DNA of 5,273 nt from Chloroflexota bacterium (lineage in GTDB: Bacteria; Chloroflexota; Anaerolineae; Anaerolineales; VGOW01), in the NCBI GenBank assembly GCA_016215145.1, contig JACRLA010000443.1:1-5273 (forward strand), given 5' to 3'. The position numbers and the translations under genes are program-made. Shown here one piece after another: positions 4,687-5,273 of this stretch. Positions within the stretch are counted from its first letter, which is position 1; each line of letters starts with the position of its first letter. The notes below the pieces were generated by a model that worked only from the letters and a program-made list of their open reading frames with translations, was not told where the DNA came from and did no database searches.

Positions 4687-4692
4687 TATAAT
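4687..4692 (+). promoter_or_regulatory. Consensus -10 box for a leaderless mutL transcript
   Basis: TATAAT sits six bases before the mutL ATG (4699). Transcription normally starts 6-8 bases after the -10 box, so the predicted first base is at or next to the A of the start codon. CCCCCC between box and ATG leaves no Shine-Dalgarno. The -35 window lies inside the heptamer array (about 4663-4670) and shows no TTGACA-like match. The perfect -10 and its position make a leaderless mRNA likely. Confidence 0.65.
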
Positions 4693-4698
4693 CCCCCC

Positions 4699-5273
4699 AT
4701 GCCCATCCGCCTCCTCTCCGAAGACATCGCTTCACAAATTGCTGCGGGCGAAGTCGTAGAACGTCCCGCCTCTGTCGTCAAAGAATTAATCGAGAACGCG
4801 CTCGACGCCCAAGCCAAAACGATCAACGTGGACATTGAGGGTGGGGGGCGCAATTTGATTCGCGTTTCGGATGACGGAGTCGGCATCCCCGCGAATGAAG
4901 TTGAACTTGCCTTTGCGCGTCACGCCACATCGAAGATCACTTCCGCCGACGATCTGTTTTCAGTTCAAACATTGGGCTTTCGCGGTGAGGCGCTTGCTTC
5001 AATCGCTTCGGTCTCGCGGACGAACATGATCACCCGCGCCCAGAACGAAAACGACGGCACGCAAATAAAATTTGAGGGTGCGACTCTGGTCAACAAAAAT
5101 GTGATCGGCGCGCCGCAAGGCACGGTCATCACTGTTGAGAATCTTTTTTTCAATGTTCCCGCCCGCCTCAAGTTTTTAAAATCCGAAGTCTCCGAGCGTG
5201 GGCATATCTCTAACCTCATCACACGCTATGCCATGGCGTATCCCCATGTGCGCTTTCGACTCAACTTCGATAC
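4699..5273 (+). CDS. mutL: DNA mismatch repair protein MutL, 3' end outside the window
   Basis: The visible 191 residues are the GHKL ATPase domain of MutL, which links mismatch recognition by MutS to strand incision. Residue numbering matches E. coli MutL at the key sites: QIAAGEVVERPA (13-24), E29 as catalytic base and N33 for Mg in KELIENALDA, D58 in the adenine-binding DDGVGI (58-63), the ATP-lid stretch ARHATSKI, then TLGFRGEAL, and later NLFFNVPARLKFLK. The N-terminus begins MPIRLL, exactly as expected, so ATG 4699 is certain. Whether the protein ends in an endonuclease domain (DQHA-E-E motif) cannot be seen. It is divergent from the toxin-antitoxin operon and apparently has its own leaderless promoter. 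Confidence 0.98.
   Translation, partial: MPIRLLSEDIASQIAAGEVVERPASVVKELIENALDAQAKTINVDIEGGGRNLIRVSDDGVGIPANEVELAFARHATSKITSADDLFSVQTLGFRGEALASIASVSRTNMITRAQNENDGTQIKFEGATLVNKNVIGAPQGTVITVENLFFNVPARLKFLKSEVSERGHISNLITRYAMAYPHVRFRLNFD

Overview
The window holds five complete genes and two cut by its edges. Six lie on the minus strand; mutL runs off the right edge on the plus strand. Moderate GC, a leaderless-looking mutL promoter, short-period repeats in the gaps and a DUF6516/TumE-type toxin gene suggest a bacterial chromosome, perhaps Chloroflexota (Anaerolineae-like). No rRNA or other lineage marker is present, so that placement is a weak inference.

Layout from left to right. (1) 1-419: start of a TetR-family regulator gene; two 13-bp palindromes 18 bp apart overlap its start codons. 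(2) 420-562: two strong hairpins, one with a U-tract, that terminate the genes to the right. (3) 563-3803, all minus: the probable transcription order is a transketolase N-terminal subunit, a transketolase C-terminal subunit, then a RuBisCO-like protein (RLP). The gaps between them hold heptamer tandem repeats and a REP-like inverted repeat. (4) 3898-4607, minus: a two-gene cassette with a 4-bp overlap, read as an antitoxin-like gene followed by a DUF6516/TumE-type toxin gene. (5) 4608-4698: divergent promoter region with a heptamer array and a consensus TATAAT six bases before the mutL ATG. (6) 4699-5273: N-terminal ATPase part of MutL.

The two transketolase subunits should form one ThDP enzyme that moves two-carbon units between sugar phosphates. 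The RLP keeps the Lys of the RuBisCO metal site but has His where RuBisCO has the metal-binding Glu, and it lacks other carboxylase residues, so CO2 fixation is very unlikely. Together they suggest catabolism or salvage of an unusual sugar phosphate. Known precedents are the D-apiose/apionate routes, which use split transketolases and RLP decarboxylases, and the 5-methylthioribulose-1-phosphate isomerase RLP of methylthioadenosine salvage. The substrate cannot be fixed from this window.

The most notable points are the RLP/split-transketolase linkage, an apparent in-frame loss of about 24 residues in the transketolase C-terminal domain, heptamer arrays with different words in three gaps, and three hairpins that share one 15-bp-arm design with different sequences.
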